A DNA stretch of 64,000 nt from JAEUSG01 sp964590225 (GTDB lineage: Bacteria > Fibrobacterota > OXYB2-FULL-49-7 > JAEUSG01): the NCBI GenBank assembly GCA_964590225.1, contig CAZPWS010000003.1, forward strand, positions 1-64,000, read 5' to 3'. The notes beneath the pieces are model-generated. The model ran no database searches, was not told the origin of the DNA, and saw only the letters and a list, made by a program, of their open reading frames with translations. Made by a program: the position numbers and the translations under genes. Below are positions 63,416 to 64,000 of the stretch, one piece after another. Numbering within the stretch: the stretch's first letter is position 1; the number at the start of each line of letters is the position of its first letter.

Positions 63416-64000
63416 TCATCCATTTTGAAAGTGTAGATTAAGAAGTTTTTCCTTAAAACTTTCATGGGCGGATATTTTCATTCTTATTCTGAGTCCATAA
63501 ATGGCTAAATCTATGCCATGAAGTCTGGCTAAATCCTTTTCGGTTGTTAAAAGAGGGATACCCTTGGCCTGTTTTTGCAGGTGCAGTAATTCTTCGGCAT
63601 CAAAAGGATAGTGGTCAGGATATGAGATTGAACCGGCTATTTCAATATTGATTTCACGGGCAGACCGTTCGAATTTATTATGCCCCTCAATTCCAGAAAA
63701 AAGAAAAAATGGCTTGCCAGCAACTGATTGAATCGGAATATTCATTTTTTCCGGAGTAATAACAGAATCTGGCACCCGTTGTGCGGTATAGATTGGACCA
63801 TTAAATCCTTTGGCACGCACAGCAGCTGAAATTGAATTTATATTGTCAATTGGGTAGGATTCTCCTGTAATAATAATTATATCTGCTCTCCCAATGGCAG
63901 AAAGCGGTTCCCGCAACATGCCGTAAGGGAGATATCCCCCTCCAAACGGGTTGTGCACATCGAGCAATAGGATATTCATGTCCCTGTGAAGTTTGCGGTG
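63416..64000 (-). CDS. lpxK: Tetraacyldisaccharide 4'-kinase, C-terminal part
   Basis: 195 codons are visible; the gene starts beyond the right edge. At the edge the frame reads HRKLHRDMNILLLD, the continuation of the family's DDGFQH motif, followed by PFGGGYLPYGMLREPLSAIG and RADIIIITG. The end has the LpxK pattern YPDHYPFDAEEL and LLTTEKDLARL. It phosphorylates the lipid A precursor at the inner membrane. With lptF/lptG it shows the organism makes LPS. An in-frame ATG at 63979 is internal. Confidence 0.92.
   Translation of the reverse strand, partial: HRKLHRDMNILLLDVHNPFGGGYLPYGMLREPLSAIGRADIIIITGESYPIDNINSISAAVRAKGFNGPIYTAQRVPDSVITPEKMNIPIQSVAGKPFFLFSGIEGHNKFERSAREINIEIAGSISYPDHYPFDAEELLHLQKQAKGIPLLTTEKDLARLHGIDLAIYGLRIRMKISAHESFKEKLLNLHFQNG

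Overview
The window comes from an anaerobic, diderm (LPS-bearing) bacterium, most likely of the phylum Fibrobacterota. The strongest clue is the gene at 28198-29064, a member of the TIGR02147 regulator family that is typical of that phylum, followed by a lipoprotein with the matching N-terminal 'SETGN' stretch. Secreted proteins with T9SS-like C-terminal tails, a C25 (gingipain-type) protease, LptF/LptG, LpxK, Lnt, and the [FeFe]-hydrogenase maturases HydE and HydF fit the same picture. No rRNA, tRNA or CRISPR array was seen. All calls come from reading sequence and translations by eye; no database search was run.

Layout. 1-8127 (minus): a type I restriction-modification island, hsdM - truncated DUF1016 gene - degenerate repeat-rich remnant - hsdS - PHP/SMC-like ATPase - hsdR (runs off the left edge), with overlapping starts and stops. 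8176-10296 (minus): lipoprotein, STAS protein and PilZ protein. 10371-15646 (plus): lptF, lptG, a GAF-GAF-GGDEF diguanylate cyclase, a small exported protein and an Smr-domain protein. 15648-20414: a UroD-like enzyme divergent from an AraC regulator, pyruvate kinase, and a CE15-like esterase. 20543-24217 (plus): a HEAT-repeat membrane protein, a processive GT2 glycosyltransferase and a TPR/beta-barrel protein, which together look like a synthase-dependent exopolysaccharide system; a decayed MFS transporter follows.

25099-31374 is a patchwork island. A sigma-54-type promoter drives an unknown 186-residue protein. The end of that gene, together with the end of holA, is duplicated (25552-25774 and 31187-31374), and the two copies bracket about 5.4 kb holding a Fic protein behind nested inverted repeats, a rhodanese protein with a T9SS-like tail, an IS91-type transposase fragment, the TIGR02147/lipoprotein pair and an AAA ATPase fragment.

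31317-48704: holA; a four-gene operon (FAD oxidoreductase with discoidin-like tail, M14-type metallopeptidase, second FAD oxidoreductase, AraC regulator); topA, argG, dxs, a polyprenyl synthase and xseB (minus); then a secreted SGNH-like protein divergent from a membrane-anchored AraC regulator. 48713-64000 (minus) is one tightly packed block: lpxK (partial), SH3 protein, ruvX joined in frame to a lipoprotein, C25 protease, rsmI, lnt, a FemAB/GNAT-like acyltransferase, an aspartase-like lyase, hydF, hydE and an HD-GYP protein.

Points of most interest: the direct-repeat-bounded island, the ruvX-lipoprotein reading frame without a stop, the palindrome-riddled DUF1016/hsdS junction beside a PHP-SMC ATPase, the nested operator-like repeats before fic, the hairpin covering the xseB ribosome binding site, and the FAD/M14/FAD/AraC operon of unknown substrate.
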